Positions 33,190 to 45,458 of a DNA stretch of 64,000 bases are shown here, one piece after another (the stretch's first letter is position 1; each line of letters begins with the position of its first letter). This DNA is from Enoplolaimus lenunculus (taxonomy: Eukaryota > Nematoda > Enoplea > Enoplida > Thoracostomopsidae). The notes beneath the pieces are model-generated. The model did no database searches. It was not told the origin of the DNA and saw only the letters and a program-made list of their open reading frames with translations. A program made the translations under genes and the position numbers. The DNA is taken from the NCBI GenBank assembly GCA_030248215.1, contig JASANG010002067.1, positions 62,001 through 126,000 on the forward strand. Direction: 5' to 3'.

Positions 33190-34110
33190 GTTTGAAGGGA
33201 ATAGTCTGGAGCCGGTGTTGCAGCGTTATCCCCCTCCCCAAGCGCGTAATTCTTCCCCCGGAAAGATTACTCTAGGAAGTTACAGCGTAATCTTTGTTCC
33301 CGTGTAATTTTCTCCTCGGAAAGACCACGGTAGCGTAGTATTCCCTCAGAAAACCAGTTAAAATCTGCAGGAAAAATGATATCCTGTAAGATTTACTTTC
33401 GGAAAACTCGTGGTAACGTTATATTTCCGCATTACAAAATTTCGCAGCATATGTTGCAAAAAATGTCTATGCGAATAAAATACGATACGTGATTGTGTCT
33501 AATCATAGAAAACAGATTTTTACGCTACACAACAATGGGAAAACTCTAAAAACTAAAGTCAACGCAAGTTTGATAACGCCTTTCGCCACTAGACTATCTG
33601 AGACAAGGTTGTACGCTATATGGAGCAAAACCCAAACGCATTGACAATTACGCCGGAGAAGATGATTATATCAACAAAAGTGGAATGGCAGATCTATCTG
33701 TGTGGGGACCGATGTTGAGATTAACTCGCTACAAATGGCAAGTATTTATTCTAAAACTTTCAGATCTCAAAGGCTTTGCACTTGCAGCACTTACTTACAA
33801 AATCTGGAAAATACCTATTTTGATTTTGACATTATGTTGAAGCTTGAGAATTTATGTGATTGAAAAACAAATTTTAAGATCCGTGATATATTTTGCTGGA
33901 CAGAATAACGTTTCCAGGGCTATATCACGCGGGTGAAAACCTGCACAAAGCGAACCAAATTTTGTATCCGCGAGGGAAAATCGCGGTAACGTACACTTTC
34001 CGGTGGAAAAATCACGCGGAGGGATTACGCGCGAACTGACCAAAGTTTTTTGAGCTACCGTAGTGCTTCCGTGGGGAAAAACGGCGCTGGACCAAATTTT
34101 AAGGGCGAAA
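33190..34110. repeat. Old element with subterminal inverted similarity
   Basis: Phrases of the type ggaaagattac, gcgtaat and cttccccc occur at 33230-33420 and, on the other strand, at 33880-34090 (ccggtggaaaaatcacgcgg, gggattacgcgcg). This suggests a decayed element of about 0.9 kb with inverted ends. No duplication or coding part seen. Confidence 0.4.
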
Positions 34111-34948
34111 TATTTGTGTTCCAGCATGAAACTAAGATTTATGTCGCATTAGAGGCCGAGTGGTAAAAGTACACTATCAAACTCCGTCGTTCCGTGAACT
34201 TCAATGAACCCTGTTATATTGCAACACAATACACAAAATAATTATTGCAATAATTGCAAAAGAAAATCCCTAGCATAACTCTTGATAAGGAATATATTAT
34301 TGCGATACAAAATATGTAAAAACAATCAAAATATTATTACACAACATTGATGGACAATCTCGATTCAAAGGTAGAGTCACACTGGGCGTCCTGATCTTAG
34401 TTTCATTGGCCGCTGTAATGATGACTTTGGAAACTGTTAAAAATTGAACTTAGAAGAATACATTCTTAGACGTTTCATTAATTTCTTGCTGGTGTGTCTT
34501 CGTGAAAGTTTCTACAAATTAGTGTTAAATGACTAAAACGTATGTATCCTCTATAAAAAGTAAGATGGGTCAATGACAGTTGGATCAGCTAAAATAGAGA
34601 ATCGCCGAGACTCCCATTCCTTTATACAACAACAAAGTAAAAAAATCTTATCAAGTGAGAATGTTAAAACATTGGCCCCAAAAACAATAAAATGAAACCT
34701 GAGCATTACAACAGTGCAATAATGCAGAATGTACAATAATTAACAAACCTTATCTTGTCATATTTTGTGTTTCACAGTCTAAAAACAAGATTAGATATTG
34801 TACATTCAGAATAATGACAGCTAAGAAGAAAACGGGCCGTTCTATTCTGCTTGTGCTAAGGTAAGTTTTGCACCCAAGTTGGCAGCTGATTCCCACGTTT
34901 CTATATTTGCTTGCAGTGACTAAACACGAAGGCTCCGTCACTATAAAA

Positions 34949-35134
34949 TTACGAATACACAGCTCGATTCTGTGTTGTGTTGCCATCTAACGGCTTACCA
35001 ACCAAGCCTTGAAACGCTGCAAGTTGTTCGCGACCGCCAGTTAATTTGTGAAACATGTCTTCATCGATTTGCTCATTGTGGTCTTTTGACCGCATTGACA
35101 AGAAAATATAGCCACCAATAAATTCATGCGGAAT
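34949..35134 (-). CDS. FERMT: Kindlin exon 14 (F3 end)
   Basis: Acceptor attgtgcag. [20 protein letters not shown] then [14 protein letters not shown]; human stops after TSGWV, but this frame goes on for about 29 more residues ([12 protein letters not shown]...) to the stop at 34949. The tail has no known motif. Confidence 0.95.
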   Translation of the reverse strand: MPHEFIGGYIFLSMRSKDHNEQIDEDMFHKLTGGREQLAAFQGLVGKPLDGNTTQNRAVYS

Positions 35135-38100
35135 CTGCACAATAAAGTTTCATTTTAAGCTCACATGGGCGCACCCAGGAATTTGGAAAGGACTGGTTAT
35201 GTTCCATAAAAGCTTCAAAGGGAGTCTTGTGCTGCAAACTGAAACCGTGTCTACAAACCACTGTACAAAAATTGCAAAACAGTGCTTGACATCTAAAACC
35301 GCCCCGACTACGCCCTCACGATATATCAATTAATCTCGTAATTGGCTATACACGCAACATGCCACATGTCCATTAATCTCGTAACTGGCTATACCCGCAA
35401 CATGCCACATGTCCCTGATAGTGTGTTAACAATTTTTACTTCTATTTAGTGAACAATTTTACTGCATTTGGGTCCTCATTCGCCTGTTATATTATAAAAT
35501 AAATAACTGTGTATGCGGTTACACATGCATTGTAAATCAATCGATGTTTTATGCTTGAGAACAACAAACGTAAAGAAACTGACAATTCATGGCAGCGTGT
35601 GCAAACGCTAACTTGAATGCTGTATCAATTCTACGTCAACATTCACAGAACCGAATGTTTAATGTAGATGTTCTCGTGATACCAAGATGAAGAAAAATCT
35701 ATTTCGAACCACTGAAGGATGATGAATGCTTCAGCGTACGCACTATGTAAACAATTTGTGTTTAGAATTAAAAATCTATGGTGATTTTCACAAATACATT
35801 AAGTGACGTTCACAAAATGCGACCGGATGTTAAAACACCAGACATTATGTACGTAAAAAGATAACGAAATTTTAATCGAATGTCAATGCCTTTGGTCAAT
35901 TTCATTCATTCTACAAGCTAGTGTGCGTTCCAAAATCCAAACAATGAATTTTAAAGTCCATCTCACTACAGATACCAATTCTTATAACGTTCGGTGGTAA
36001 GGCCATAAGCTGGAATGAGTTATCCGGTCGCATGTATTGAGAAATTATTTATTTGATGCCCTAATGTTTAATGTTACGTACCTTGCAATCGGCAGACAAC
36101 GGCCTGAATACAATGTCCTTATCTTCAAATTGAATGTAAACGTTTTTAATTTCCCAATTCACGTGCCATTTGTTCATCGTATTGAAACGCCAAGTTTTTA
36201 CTGAATCTCCGCTGTCAATGTTCATTTTCATAATGCGATTATAGGCAATGCCCAGAAGTTCCTGAACACAAACACACACTTTTTGTAATATTGCCAATAC
36301 AGTTCAGTGACAAGTGCAAAGGATATTTTGATAGCAGTGTTTCATATGACAATTCTTATGAATAAATGGTCGGTTGAAATCATTCGAAAAGTAATGCGGT
36401 CCGTTTTTACTTCGCAACGCTGAGCACAAACAAAATAACCGGTGCTGTCCTAATACCTCAGTATCAAAAACACGCACAATGAACCACAGCCGGAAACAGC
36501 AAATTGAAATCGAAATAATAAATGCATTGAAAATCCAGACACCGTTTGCCCAAAACAGACAATCACGTTTATGACTCCTTTTGGTATTATCATGTCAATA
36601 TTTGCGTTTATAATAACTACACATAAGACAAAAAGTTTGGAATACTACCTCCTTTTTTGATTTTTCAAATTTAACCACAAAATAATGAATTCCATATTCT
36701 GGTAAGGACTGCCACGCTCGAATAAACTGTAACTTGGCATCGATTAACGACAAATCTTTTACTTTAGTGTGTGCTTTTAATATTCTGTTCCATGTCTGAA
36801 ACAAAAAATTTACAATTAGTTAAACTTCAGCATTATATTTCAACGGGGTAGATAAAATTAGATTTACAACTTTAAAACAATGTTGATGTTTTGTATTAAT
36901 AGATTTCGGAATAGAAATTATTTGACAGCGGGCGGAATTCCGGAAAATGGATGCACAACCGCCTACCAAATTAGTGTAACGAATAAACAAACAAACATTG
37001 TGATTGATAAATACTCGCTCGGGCCATAACTGAGATCTATCGAATAGACCACCTTCCATTTAATTTCTAGATCCTGATTCCGTACCTTCGCCAGATAGCG
37101 TATCCAAGAAATTATACGACAATATATGTATTCAAACATACTTGGACATGTTGCAATCAAAGCATATATCGCACGGTGCGTAGAACATAGAGAATGTAAA
37201 TGCCAATAAACTAATGAATGGACAATTAGCACTAAGGAAACATAAATGTTTCAACCAAACAATGAAAGGGTTGAAACTTACGTGACTCTTTGATTTCCAT
37301 TTCTTTAATAATCTTTGCGACACTAACTCGTCTGGATCCAATTCCTTTGGCGCATCCTGAAAACATATAGCGAACGGCACTAATTATTGCTACTCAACAA
37401 AATATAAAAATAATGAAAAATAAACACAAACAAATAAAATGAATAAACAACGAACACGTGTGATAGATATCAGTCTGTGTTTAAGTTTAATTCTTGTATT
37501 CCATACACGATAACACTGCCCATAAATCCCAAACAAGATCGCACTTACAACTTGGGTTCCATTCTGCGCAGGGTGTTGCATATCAAGTAATTTTTTCAGC
37601 GATTCAACTTCTTGAGGATACGACGCGTCGGCCATAGTTTTTCCCTTTGATGCTAACTTACATCCAGCCATCCATGTCGCATATTGATTTTCCTAGAAAG
37701 TAACAATATATAATTCGTCAGTAATATTCAGCGCATTTAGTCGAAGGATTTCCGCACTCATAAATCTGCGCAGCGCACGTTGTCTCCAATTTTAGCGCAG
37801 AAATAACTGATAAAAAGGTACGAATACTACCGCTTTCATTGTTGAAATAATTACCGTAGCTATGTACCTTTCTATCAAAGTTTACTTATCTGTACACATA
37901 CATACATACATACAACTTACTTAATAGTGCAAGCACCAACGACACCTCACCGAAAAATAAATGTTTTGTAACTTTAGAACAAGTGAACACAATGTTTTAA
38001 AATTTAGTACAGTTTAAAAAAAGTTGTCCCGCTGGCGTCCTCTAAAATTTAGTAGTTTAAAAAAGTTGTTCCGCGGCCGTCCTTAATATCTCATTTGGAA

Positions 38101-41100
38101 ACCAGTCGCAAGTCGCAACATTTCATATTTTGGGGCCTGAAGAAACTTACCGAATTACATCGAATACAGAATTCATTCATTCCATCAGCGGTGGGAATTA
38201 AAAGTTTAATCACGAATCGACTTTGACTCAGATGTATATCCGGAGTGACTTCGCAGCCCTTGAGGAGAATTTTACCGAGAGGCGCAACACCTTGTTGATA
38301 GTCAGACTGAGAACGATAATATGTTAAATACAAATCACGGAACATGAAGTAGCACTGTTTCCATGATTTGATACCAAACCGTTTCGGCCTTCAACAAAAC
38401 AAATGCATTATTTAAAAATAAGTTAAATCGAAAACACGCTGCTCCAAAAAACAAGCTGAGTAAGAAGCAATTTTTAACTCATATCAAATTAGCTTGCTAC
38501 GTACACTATTTTTTAAAGATTCGATTGTCGAATTTCCAAACTTACTTGTTGCAATACAAATTATCCGATAACTCAGGCACAGCTGTTAGATCACTGTTTC
38601 TCGTTACGGACACCTGGCCTGTCCCCGAAACGTCGCTGATTCCAAATCCAGAAACACCACCAAATCTCATACTGCCATCCAAGGCGGATTCGAGTTCATC
38701 GAGCGCTGATGCTACATCATCAACGGCAATATTTGGCGAGCTGCCACCAGTTCTTTGTGGACCTTGGAGAACTGCTTCTGCGCTGTGTTGATCTCGACCA
38801 TTTGCTTGCGCTGAACCAATTGCCCCATTGGATCTATCTTGCATGGACAACCCAGAATATAGCCCATCGCTTTGGTGCTGAATCTGGAGCTAAATAAACA
38901 AACAAACAAACAGTCTGTGCTTGAATATGGTGAAACTAAAATATTTTTACGACCCTCACATCTTAACAAACAGGGTGCAGTTTGCAATAGGTATGCATTT
39001 GGTTAAAATGAAAATTATTACTTGTAGAATTTACTGAGGAAAACCATTGCACGTAAGTTTTACATTTATATACCTTGGTTATTGGTTTCGCGTCTATTTC
39101 ATACTTTGTTTAGAGACAAGTTAACTTGCACCAAAAATTAAAGCGTAAGCATCAAATAAAAAATTAATTTGGCGTTATATTTTATCTGTTTAACGCTTTA
39201 AACGTTTATATAAACAGAAATGTGATGTCAACCAGGGTGGAAACAAAGCTTCGGATTGGTGATAAAACCGAATCCAAAAGTCGAATCAGACAATGTTCGG
39301 CAATATTTTTTTCATTTTTGAACAATAAATATTTTGAATAACTTGTTATGTAAATCAATATTTTTGTTTCAAAAAACAAATCTCAGAACTGAGGTCGGGC
39401 ACGAAATATATTAACGTTTACAAGTTATGCGGCCGGCACTGCGTTGATGTTGTGAAACAAATTATACGTATATCTGAAATTTGCAACATGCAAAGATTCG
39501 GATTCGGTCTAAGGTTCAGCAAATTAGCACTGGATTCGGATTCGTTCAAATTGTGGTTTCAATGCCACCCTGATGTCAACACCGTTCAATGTTGAATATT
39601 CCGAAATCACTGTATTTATGGAAGCAGTCATAAAACTGAGGTAAAATTGAAATTCAACCTAAAATGCGCCAAACGATTCATGAACTGTTGTTCATTTACA
39701 TACTTGCAATGCTGCAAACATAATGGCTTCTTCTTCTGTGCAGTCAATTTGTTCTGCTAGTACTGCCCATCGCGCCTGCTCATAAATTTGATTCACGCGA
39801 ACAGCGTCGTACTAAAATTAGAGAGACAAATAACACGTTCTTAAACCTTAGCAGATGACTATCCTCCTTCTAACCACTTTAACCAGAGGGAATTAATCCA
39901 CCCACGAGAACATGAAGAGAAATTCTTCTTTACAGATTATTAATGAACATAATCAGCTGCAAAATTGCAAAATACTGTTACAAAAAGCACATAACATTCG
40001 TCTGTCTAGTTGTGAGTGGGTGGCTATGTATGCAAGAAACTAACGACGGCGTGTTCCTAATGTCGAATTCATAATATTGTAACGGAGTCAATTTATCCAA
40101 ACTAAAAATGTCTCTGCCGAAGTTACTGTTCCTCATCTTTTCAAAATTTTTATTGTAACAGCAGATCGCAAATGTACCTTAGGGTTAAGATCAAAGAAAT
40201 TCAAAAACTTGAAACGCAACAAAATTAAATCCAGATCTGTGACACCTTGCTCCATGAGGGAAATTGATGAATCAAGCCAACTGAAAATACGAATGCATAA
40301 ACACAGTACATTTCAAAGTAACTAGGTATAGGCAATAGTAGGACAGACAGATGTATATAATGTAGGTTACTAAACCGAACATACAGGTTTTCTAAATTAA
40401 TGCACCTGCTTTTGCAGTACAATAGAGTCACATATGAAATAATTTGCTTATAGCTCAGTACTGCATATCTATCTTATTCCTGTTTCAAGACTAGTTCAAT
40501 TCTGCGAAAACAACACCGACAGCTATTCATGTTATCGCTAAATAAAGTATGTCGGAAACGAAATAGGTGAATTTCAACACTTACAATACAGTAACCATGT
40601 GAAAACTGAAAACCACTGAACGGTGAATAATTTACAAACAAAATTACAAAATAATAAAGTGAGTAGGTTGTCGTCAACTCCACAAAACATCAGGTTCTTG
40701 GCTTTATGTTCCCCATCAGCCGAAAGCATTTGCTAGTTACATGGAAACACAGTATTGAGTTACGAAATGCGTTTTACTGGCGGAATATGAAAAAAGTAGA
40801 GTGCAACCGGAATTACAATTTACCGGAACCGGAATTAAAAAATTATCGGAAAATGAAAAACACATGCCTTCGAAAAATTCATTTTAATTTTGTTTTTCTG
40901 CAATAATATTGGTGAAATAGCCCTAGTTAGAAATAGGTCACTTTATCTCCTGTATTTTAGATTTTCATAATCCACGGCAGCGAAATCTACTTTCGATGGT
41001 TTATTTTTGGCCATTGTCAGTCAAGGTTTATATACTATGCTAATGAAATTATTTAATTTTTATCGTTATTTTTTGGTAAAACATCTTAATTTCCGTCGAC

Positions 41101-43901
41101 CAAAATTTAATACCGCGGTAAAAATTTGCAGCAAATGGAACCGGGACCGGAAGATGAAAAAATGCCGGAACCGAAACCGGAATTTCGCTTGCACCCTGGA
41201 AAAAAGTATTGTTTGGTCAAAATAATCGTTACATGCTAGTGCTACGTAGACAAGCATGATGTTGTTGGAAAATGAAGCGCTGGACCTAAGCATTCGTTTT
41301 TGCTAATCTAATGTAGCCTAAAATGAATGCTAGTACACGTTTTACAGAGCGTCCGCATGACCCAAACAACAGATTCTTATTCCGATCTTCACGCATCGCA
41401 ACAATTGAGGAACGCAATCAAAATTTGGCGCCCACAAGTTGACGTTGGCCGAAAAGTATCTCTAGTTGTAAAACGTTCATGTATATTCTCACTTTTGATT
41501 CAGCAGCGCCTTTTGAGCATAATTCTTCGGTCGAAGCATCATTTCATACGCAAGCTTTGAAGGTGTTTGGGGTGAAACGGCTAGAGAATCGTCTTGATCC
41601 GAGTGACCTCCGCTGCTGTCGAATGAAATGCTATGATGTGGTGTGCCAATGCTACCTGAACCACGGCCGCTAACGCTTAACGGGGAAGTTACGCTTGAGC
41701 TGTGAACAATTATCTGAAAACAAAAAACCAGAATTAACGCATAGCTTCGTTGGAATGTGTGAAATTCCCAAAACCGTACTGCAAAAATTCAAAACAAATG
41801 CCCAATAGACTCAAATTGACATGCAAATAGCAATATTTCAGTTTAGAAACTATACCTGTTACAGGGTTTAAAAGCAAACAGAACTAACTGGAGGATTATT
41901 GGCGTAAGCAGCGGGCAAAGGCGATACTGCCGGTCTCCTGGGAGACATGGCGGCACCGTTTGTCGAGCCAATTAGGTCAGGCGCTAGCTTAGCGGGTAAG
42001 TTAGTTTTGGGTCTCGGCGAGGGTGGATTTTCCGTTAGCGGAAGGCGGGGTGACGCGGCTAGATTCCCATTAGATGACAGGTTATAAGCTGAACGGTTGT
42101 CGCGCGATAACGTTGAGTGAAATTTTCGGTTTCTTGGAAGAGCTGGATTGGGCAAACTGGTTCGACGGTTATGATGTTCTGCAAACGTGTAATCGGAATC
42201 TACTGGAAACTTTTTGAGCGAAGCTGGAGGCACATAACGCCTAAACGAAAGCTCTTCCGGATGTCGGATGCCTAAACGAAACAAGCAAATGCGTGTATGC
42301 AAACTAAAATATCGGCATATAATATACGTAGTCGCTCAACCATCGGTGTAGCCAGGATTTTTTAAACAGAGATGCACTCTACAAAAGTTTCCAACGAGGG
42401 TTTGTTGTTTTGCAAACTTAAACCGTTAATAAACATCCCGGAAGTAAAATCGCAAAGGTGTGTTTTGATCCCCTGAAACTCTTCTAGCTATGCCTCTGCG
42501 CTCAATTCAGTGTAATTTTTGCCACAATAAACTTACTTACCGGCGAAACCCAGCCGGCCAAACATGGCTATCATAAAAATTGAGAATAAAACGATGTTTC
42601 AATAAATTAAATGCAAAACACTTCGTTGACACAAACATGCCTAAACATTGCTGAGCGTAAACAGCAACACTCTTTTTTGAATTTTAGACAAACGCAACTC
42701 GATGACAATAATACTAATTCAAAAACCAGAAAAAACCGAACAATAGCCATTCAATGGTTCCGGGTTGCGTAACGACATTGCTGCTCTGCTTGCTGCACCT
42801 CAAACAAAACCTGAACGTACTAAACTTACCAAGCTCTTTTCCAACTTGGATTACGGTGTGAAATACTGGCACTGAAAAATCGATTCGTATTTCCACCAAC
42901 TGAAGGTCAGGCAGTTGAATAAGAGCAATCTAAAGTTAATAAATTACAGCCCGTACGCAAGTCGAAAATAAATTACTAAAATTAACAGACACAGAAATCC
43001 GGAATCCAGCCCGGCGCACGACTTCTGGAGTGAATTTAAACACAAAATGAACATTTGTCTCGCCACTAGCCGTTAGTGCTCAAACTAGAACGAAATTTTT
43101 TTCGAAAAACTACCGATTATCACAACGTTACAAAAATTTTTCATATCTTACAAATTAACGACTACAACCTCACTCATTACAATTTTATGATTTCGACAAA
43201 TAAGTATATTCACCTTGTGCATTGGAGTAAACTGAAGTTCGGCATCCGCAGACAGTCCATATTGGTCCAGGCTGGCTCGCGTCTGAGAGAGCCACTTACC
43301 TCGTTCAGGCCACCAAAGCGCATGATCGGACCAATCACGAGACACATCTTTAATCAAACAACAGTAAGAAATATACGAACAGCGAATGAGGGTTGAGATA
43401 TTTTGAAGCAGCAAATACGAGCGCTATTGGAACAGAATAACTGATAATTTAACTAAGAACGGTAGACGTAAACCAAAAATTTCTATAAACATATTGACAC
43501 AAGTGTATTGAACTGTCCACCCAGTAGAATGCACTGCATGTATCTTGCTGTAGGCATGGGCGTAGCCTGGATTTTGGAAAAAGGTTCATTTCCTAAACTT
43601 GCTTATTGTGGGTAAACCTACGTAGTTTGTTATCCTGTTAGTTACATACGAATAAAACCATCTGAAACAGCAAACTTATTTATCGCGTGCGTCTTTGATA
43701 AAAGCAGTAACATCTTAGCAAAGTAATACGCTTGCCAAAATTGAAACAAAACGTACCTAAACCCTCTACAATTTTCAACATTACACCGCCGACGTGTAGC
43801 TCTCCAGTAACACGGAATTGCTTTTCAGTTTCCAAGTCACTAATATACACACGCAAATCCCACGATCCGTCACCAGCTTTACCAACACCGTCGTTTAGCA
43901 T
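34949..43901 (-). CDS. FERMT: Kindlin (fermitin), 14 coding exons, complete
   Basis: FERM-domain adaptor that binds integrin beta tails, ILK, paxillin and phosphoinositides at focal adhesions. Fourteen exons (43901-43757, 43347-43214, 42929-42830, 42271-41889, 41713-41493, 40280-40178, 39811-39704, 38889-38546, 38388-38151, 37692-37549, 37356-37282, 36795-36649, 36261-36082, 35134-34949) join in phase and give 835 codons, against 680 in human kindlin-2. Order: F0 (1-93), F1 (94-) with its insert loop, F2 interrupted by a PH domain (about 500-650), then F3. Diagnostic blocks: [105 protein letters not shown]. The extra length lies in the F1 loop (about 200 Ser/Pro-rich residues, no poly-Lys), the linker before the PH domain, and about 30 residues at the C-terminus. 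Confidence 0.97.
35329..35415. repeat. 43-bp direct tandem duplication
   Basis: attaatctcgta(a/c)ttggctata through gccacatgtcc occurs twice with two differences; intronic in the kindlin gene. Confidence 0.9.
36082..36261 (-). CDS. FERMT: Kindlin exon 13 (F3, integrin-binding)
   Basis: [20 protein letters not shown] then [20 protein letters not shown]. The integrin-contact pair Gln-Trp of human kindlin-2 (MKQWNVNWE) reads Lys745-Trp746 here. Confidence 0.96.
36649..36795 (-). CDS. FERMT: Kindlin exon 12 (end of F2 and start of F3)
   Basis: Acceptor ttgtttcag, donor gtagta. [20 protein letters not shown] then [19 protein letters not shown]. 49 codons, phase 0 both sides. Confidence 0.96.
37282..37356 (-). 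CDS. FERMT: Kindlin exon 11 (resumes F2)
   Basis: 25 codons, [20 protein letters not shown] then KSKSH, aligned with human ITPECLVSPRYLKKYKNKQ. Donor gtaagt. Confidence 0.93.
37549..37692 (-). CDS. FERMT: Kindlin exon 10 (PH domain C-terminal helix)
   Basis: [20 protein letters not shown] opens the exon, matching human [20 protein letters not shown]. 48 codons, donor gtaagt. Confidence 0.97.
37980..38085. repeat. Imperfect tandem pair, about 48 bp
   Basis: aaaatttagta, a run of A, gttgt(c/t)ccgc and ggcgtcct/ggccgtcct appear twice in the intron between kindlin exons 9 and 10. Confidence 0.7.
38151..38388 (-). CDS. FERMT: Kindlin exon 9 (PH domain)
   Basis: [20 protein letters not shown] begins the PH core, then [20 protein letters not shown] and [12 protein letters not shown]. 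The first base completes a split Lys codon. The PH domain binds phosphoinositides in this family. Confidence 0.96.
38546..38889 (-). CDS. FERMT: Kindlin exon 8 (linker and start of PH domain)
   Basis: Acceptor tttatttag. About 40 Ser/Gly/Gln-rich residues absent in human precede [17 protein letters not shown], the helix that in human (DEVDAALSDLEITLEG) binds ILK. Ends ELSDNLYCN(K), equivalent to the IPELADYIKVFK segment. Confidence 0.95.
39704..39811 (-). CDS. FERMT: Kindlin exon 7 (F2)
   Basis: [20 protein letters not shown] then [11 protein letters not shown], matching human [20 protein letters not shown]. 36 codons, phase 0. Confidence 0.96.
40178..40280 (-). CDS. FERMT: Kindlin exon 6 (F2 start)
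   Basis: [20 protein letters not shown] then [14 protein letters not shown]. Acceptor gtattttcag, donor gtacat. The first base completes the Asn codon from exon 5. Confidence 0.96.
40797..41198. mobile_element. hAT-like MITE, CAGGGTGCAACCGG family, copy 2
   Basis: Left tagagtgcaaccggaatt, right aatttcgcttgcaccctg; perfect 8-bp target duplication gaaaaaag (40789-40796 and 41199-41206). It lies in the intron between kindlin exons 5 and 6. The interior is collinear with the 12648 copy. Confidence 0.93.
41493..41713 (-). CDS. FERMT: Kindlin exon 5 (end of F1 loop, F1)
   Basis: Acceptor gttttcag, donor gtgaga. A Ser/His-rich stretch ([20 protein letters not shown]) leads to [20 protein letters not shown] then QKALLNQ, homologous to human TSPEILAKMFKPQALLDKAK. 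Ends phase 2. Confidence 0.95.
41889..42271 (-). CDS. FERMT: Kindlin exon 4 (F1 insert loop)
   Basis: Begins [20 protein letters not shown] and continues for about 100 residues of Ser/Pro/Asn/Arg-rich sequence with SPR/SPL sites. The usual poly-Lys tract of the vertebrate F1 loop is absent. The donor gttagt is chosen because it restores phase with exon 5; reading on would reach a stop within nine codons. Confidence 0.93.
42830..42929 (-). CDS. FERMT: Kindlin exon 3 (F1)
   Basis: [20 protein letters not shown] then [14 protein letters not shown], aligned with human LLRLQLPNMKYVKVKVNFSD. Acceptor aactttag, donor gtaagt. Confidence 0.95.
43214..43347 (-). CDS. FERMT: Kindlin exon 2 (F0)
   Basis: [20 protein letters not shown] then [20 protein letters not shown] and PMHK. 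The DWSDHALWW block is a kindlin hallmark. Confidence 0.97.
43757..43901 (-). CDS. FERMT: Kindlin exon 1 (start, F0)
   Basis: ATG at 43901 begins [20 protein letters not shown] then [20 protein letters not shown]. Start chosen because it matches the usual kindlin N-terminus. The frame is open upstream to a possible acceptor at 43918, so a 5' extension by another exon cannot be excluded. Confidence 0.92.
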
Positions 43902-44279
43902 TGTCCACAATGTGAGTCTTGATATTAAAACTTATACATCTATTTCACACACAATCGTGGTGCAGGCATAACTTCAGTGCCTCTAGGTAAGCAGCAATTT
44001 GAGCCACAGGTTGTTTAATACAGCGAAGACAACATAGGTAAACAAAAATACAAACTACAGCCGACGATTGATATTAATGCAGTTGCGGTAAACAATAATA
44101 GAAAATAAAGTTTGAGCGGCTTCTAAAATAAATGTAAACAAGTAAACATTTTTTAACAACAGATTTTATGAAGAACGCCTATCTTATTGCCAGTGACAGG
44201 AAATTAAAACACAAAAACAACTGTTTCGGTAAGGATCTCGCGTTCGCAGAGGCACGTATGTCCGGCGTAGGAATAGTCG

Positions 44280-44690
44280 CAGGGTGCAGCCGAAATTATA
44301 AAATTCCGGAACCGGAATGTTGAAAAATACCGGAACCGGAGCCGGAAAACAAAAACACTTCTTATATACGCAAAAATTCAATTTCAAAGCTATTTTATTG
44401 CTTTTAATGGGAAAATTATCGCTTTTAATGGGAAAATAGTTTGTTAGCGATACGAGGTAAAAAATTTTAACCTACTTGTTGTGATTTATAAATCCCCACT
44501 TTCAACTATAAGCTAAATTAGGTCTTCAATGTATTTTTAGTGAACTTCGGGCAATGTTAGTTAATTAGATGACGACGAGCATTCTATATGAGACATTTGG
44601 TTATTCCTCTGTGCATAAATTATGTACTATGACACAAGTTGAAAATTATGGTATGTAATACACGCTCAAAATACCAGATGTTGCACCCTA
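44280..44690. mobile_element. hAT-like MITE, CAGGGTGCAACCGG family, copy 3
   Basis: Left cagggtgcagccgaaatt, right ttgcacccta; the first 65 bases carry ccggaaccgg phrases. No matching target duplication, so probably old or rearranged. Confidence 0.7.
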
Positions 44691-45458
44691 CAGTGAAGTA
44701 TACTTATCGCACCAGCCCACACATATCTTTACCATAGGTAAGGTAGGCTCGAATCTGACATCAGACCCCTTTAAATAAGCATTCGAGCATTCGGAAAAGC
44801 AAGCTTTCTGCGAATTCTGAAGCCAACTAAGCCTTAAGCGAACGTTCTTGCACTAAGCCACGCAGACCAGTTGGTCAACTACTTTCACTGTCAACAATAT
44901 ATGTAATGCTTACAAATATATGACAACCGGAAAATAACATATAAAACGTGTTGTGCTTCATAACATAACGAAAAATATTGTTTTAAGGATTGAGAATACT
45001 CAATCGTCTTTGAAAACCTTAAATGGAAAATTGAACGGAAAGCAAATCGATTACATAATGTAGGGCATTCGCCGGAGTGGGTGTTCCTCAACCGCAAAAC
45101 AGAAAACCTCCACGGTATGCCATGGTACAGAAAGAGTGAACGATGTGCTTCGTTACAAATAACCCAGACTGAATTACACCAAAATGTTTCAAGACAAAAG
45201 CAAGAAACATCATTTAAGCAACAACGAGAAGTGTAACCTGATCTAGCGGTCCGTCTTCTGCAATTAAACTGACTGCGTTACTAAAAAAGAATTCTTTAGT
45301 GTACACAACAAGTTTGACTACGTGTTGAACGAATAACCACTCAAACTAAATAAAAAGTTCTCAAGTTTAGGCACAGCATAGTAAAGTTTGCGATTCCAGG
45401 ACTCCGTATAATCGCAGGATTGAAAATAAATAATAAATATCTTGTAATATCTATTCAC

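Noticed and set aside
34150-34215. tRNA-like sequence (ggccgagtggtaaaagtac)
   Set aside because: An A-box-like start is present, but no proper B box or cloverleaf can be drawn; at most a worn tRNA-derived SINE.
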